Source: Thalassospira sp. MCCC 1A03138 (GTDB lineage: Bacteria; Pseudomonadota; Alphaproteobacteria; Rhodospirillales; Thalassospiraceae). From it: a stretch of DNA of 64,000 nt. Location of the stretch: contig NZ_JFJY01000001.1 in the NCBI RefSeq assembly GCF_002115785.1, forward strand, positions 744,001-808,000. Direction: 5' to 3'. Shown here piece after piece: positions 63,952 through 64,000 of this stretch. Made by a program: the position numbers and the translations under genes. Position 1 is the first letter of the stretch. The number at the start of each line of letters is the position of its first letter. The notes beneath the pieces are model-generated. The model saw only the letters and a program-made list of their open reading frames with translations, was not told where the DNA came from and ran no database searches.

Positions 63952-64000
63952 GCTATACACTTAGGTCCGAAACCAAAAGATTGCGCGCTTTTATAACGCT

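Noticed and set aside
1..64000. CRISPR arrays, rRNA genes, intact insertion sequences, toxin-antitoxin or defence islands
   Set aside because: No regularly spaced repeats, ribosomal RNA, transposase genes or recognisable defence genes were found; the HNH gene stands alone without restriction or CRISPR partners.

Overview
The window looks like an ordinary chromosomal stretch of a marine-type alphaproteobacterium. Its gene content is most like Rhodospirillales of the Thalassospira kind: a CobS/CobT pair beside a J-domain protein and BolA, a ScfR-type XRE regulator, aroK-aroB near xerD, a DUF6111/NUDIX/DUF1285 cluster, and many ABC, TRAP and TonB uptake systems. The genus is inferred from gene families and order and was not tested. 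No rRNA, CRISPR array, intact insertion sequence or intact prophage is visible. There is one tRNA, tRNA-Leu(CAA).

Layout. 1-2.6 kb (minus): a branched-chain-amino-acid-type ABC importer (livM start, livH, Tat-exported binding protein), divergent from scfR. 4.5-7.8 kb: a single-domain receiver, a small membrane protein and a symporter-histidine kinase fusion. 8-14.3 kb: a periplasmic molybdenum hydroxylase (IorA/IorB type) with XdhC and MocA maturation factors, then an OmpR-type two-component pair. 14.5-22.1 kb: a tightly overlapping operon of LacI regulator, PotABCD-type ABC importer, nucleoside hydrolase and adenine deaminase, which reads as a purine nucleoside salvage unit. 22.3-29.7 kb: a sugar-acid island with uxuA-uxuB on one strand and a GntR regulator, TRAP importer and Zn-dependent polyol/aldonate dehydrogenase on the other.

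29.8-30.6 kb: tRNA-Leu with a decayed integrase remnant just downstream, then the C-terminal half of a Crp/Fnr regulator; this looks like the scar of an integrated element. 30.8-31.9 kb: a DedA/YqaA membrane protein and dsbB. 32.1-35.4 kb: an AraC regulator with a Fur-like box, followed by a TonB-dependent hydroxamate-type siderophore receptor whose upstream region carries a direct repeat suited to an AraC-type activator.

35.4-46.4 kb: HNH endonuclease, rpmB, a small membrane protein, a GGDEF-EAL protein, an unusual SDR with divergent LysR, gluQ, cobT-cobS, a J-domain protein and bolA. 46.6-48.4 kb: an exported PQQ-type sugar dehydrogenase and a dihaem cytochrome c, probably one electron-transfer unit. 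48.4-54.4 kb: a binding protein fused to a sensor-like domain, a DUF2889 protein, a CBS protein, a CorC/HlyC-type protein, aroB and aroK. 54.7-64 kb: an uncharacterised 45-aa membrane peptide plus 669-aa exported protein ahead of xerD, an EAL-CBS-GGDEF protein, an SGNH hydrolase, a CCA-adding-type nucleotidyltransferase, DUF6111, a NUDIX CoA pyrophosphatase-like protein and DUF1285.

Most genes are standard metabolism and transport. The parts most worth a second look are the nucleoside ABC operon, the receiver/symporter-kinase unit, the binding-protein/PDC fusion, the tRNA-Leu scar, and several palindromic or repeated operator-like sites next to regulators. Start codons were chosen by Shine-Dalgarno placement and often differ from the longest possible reading frame.
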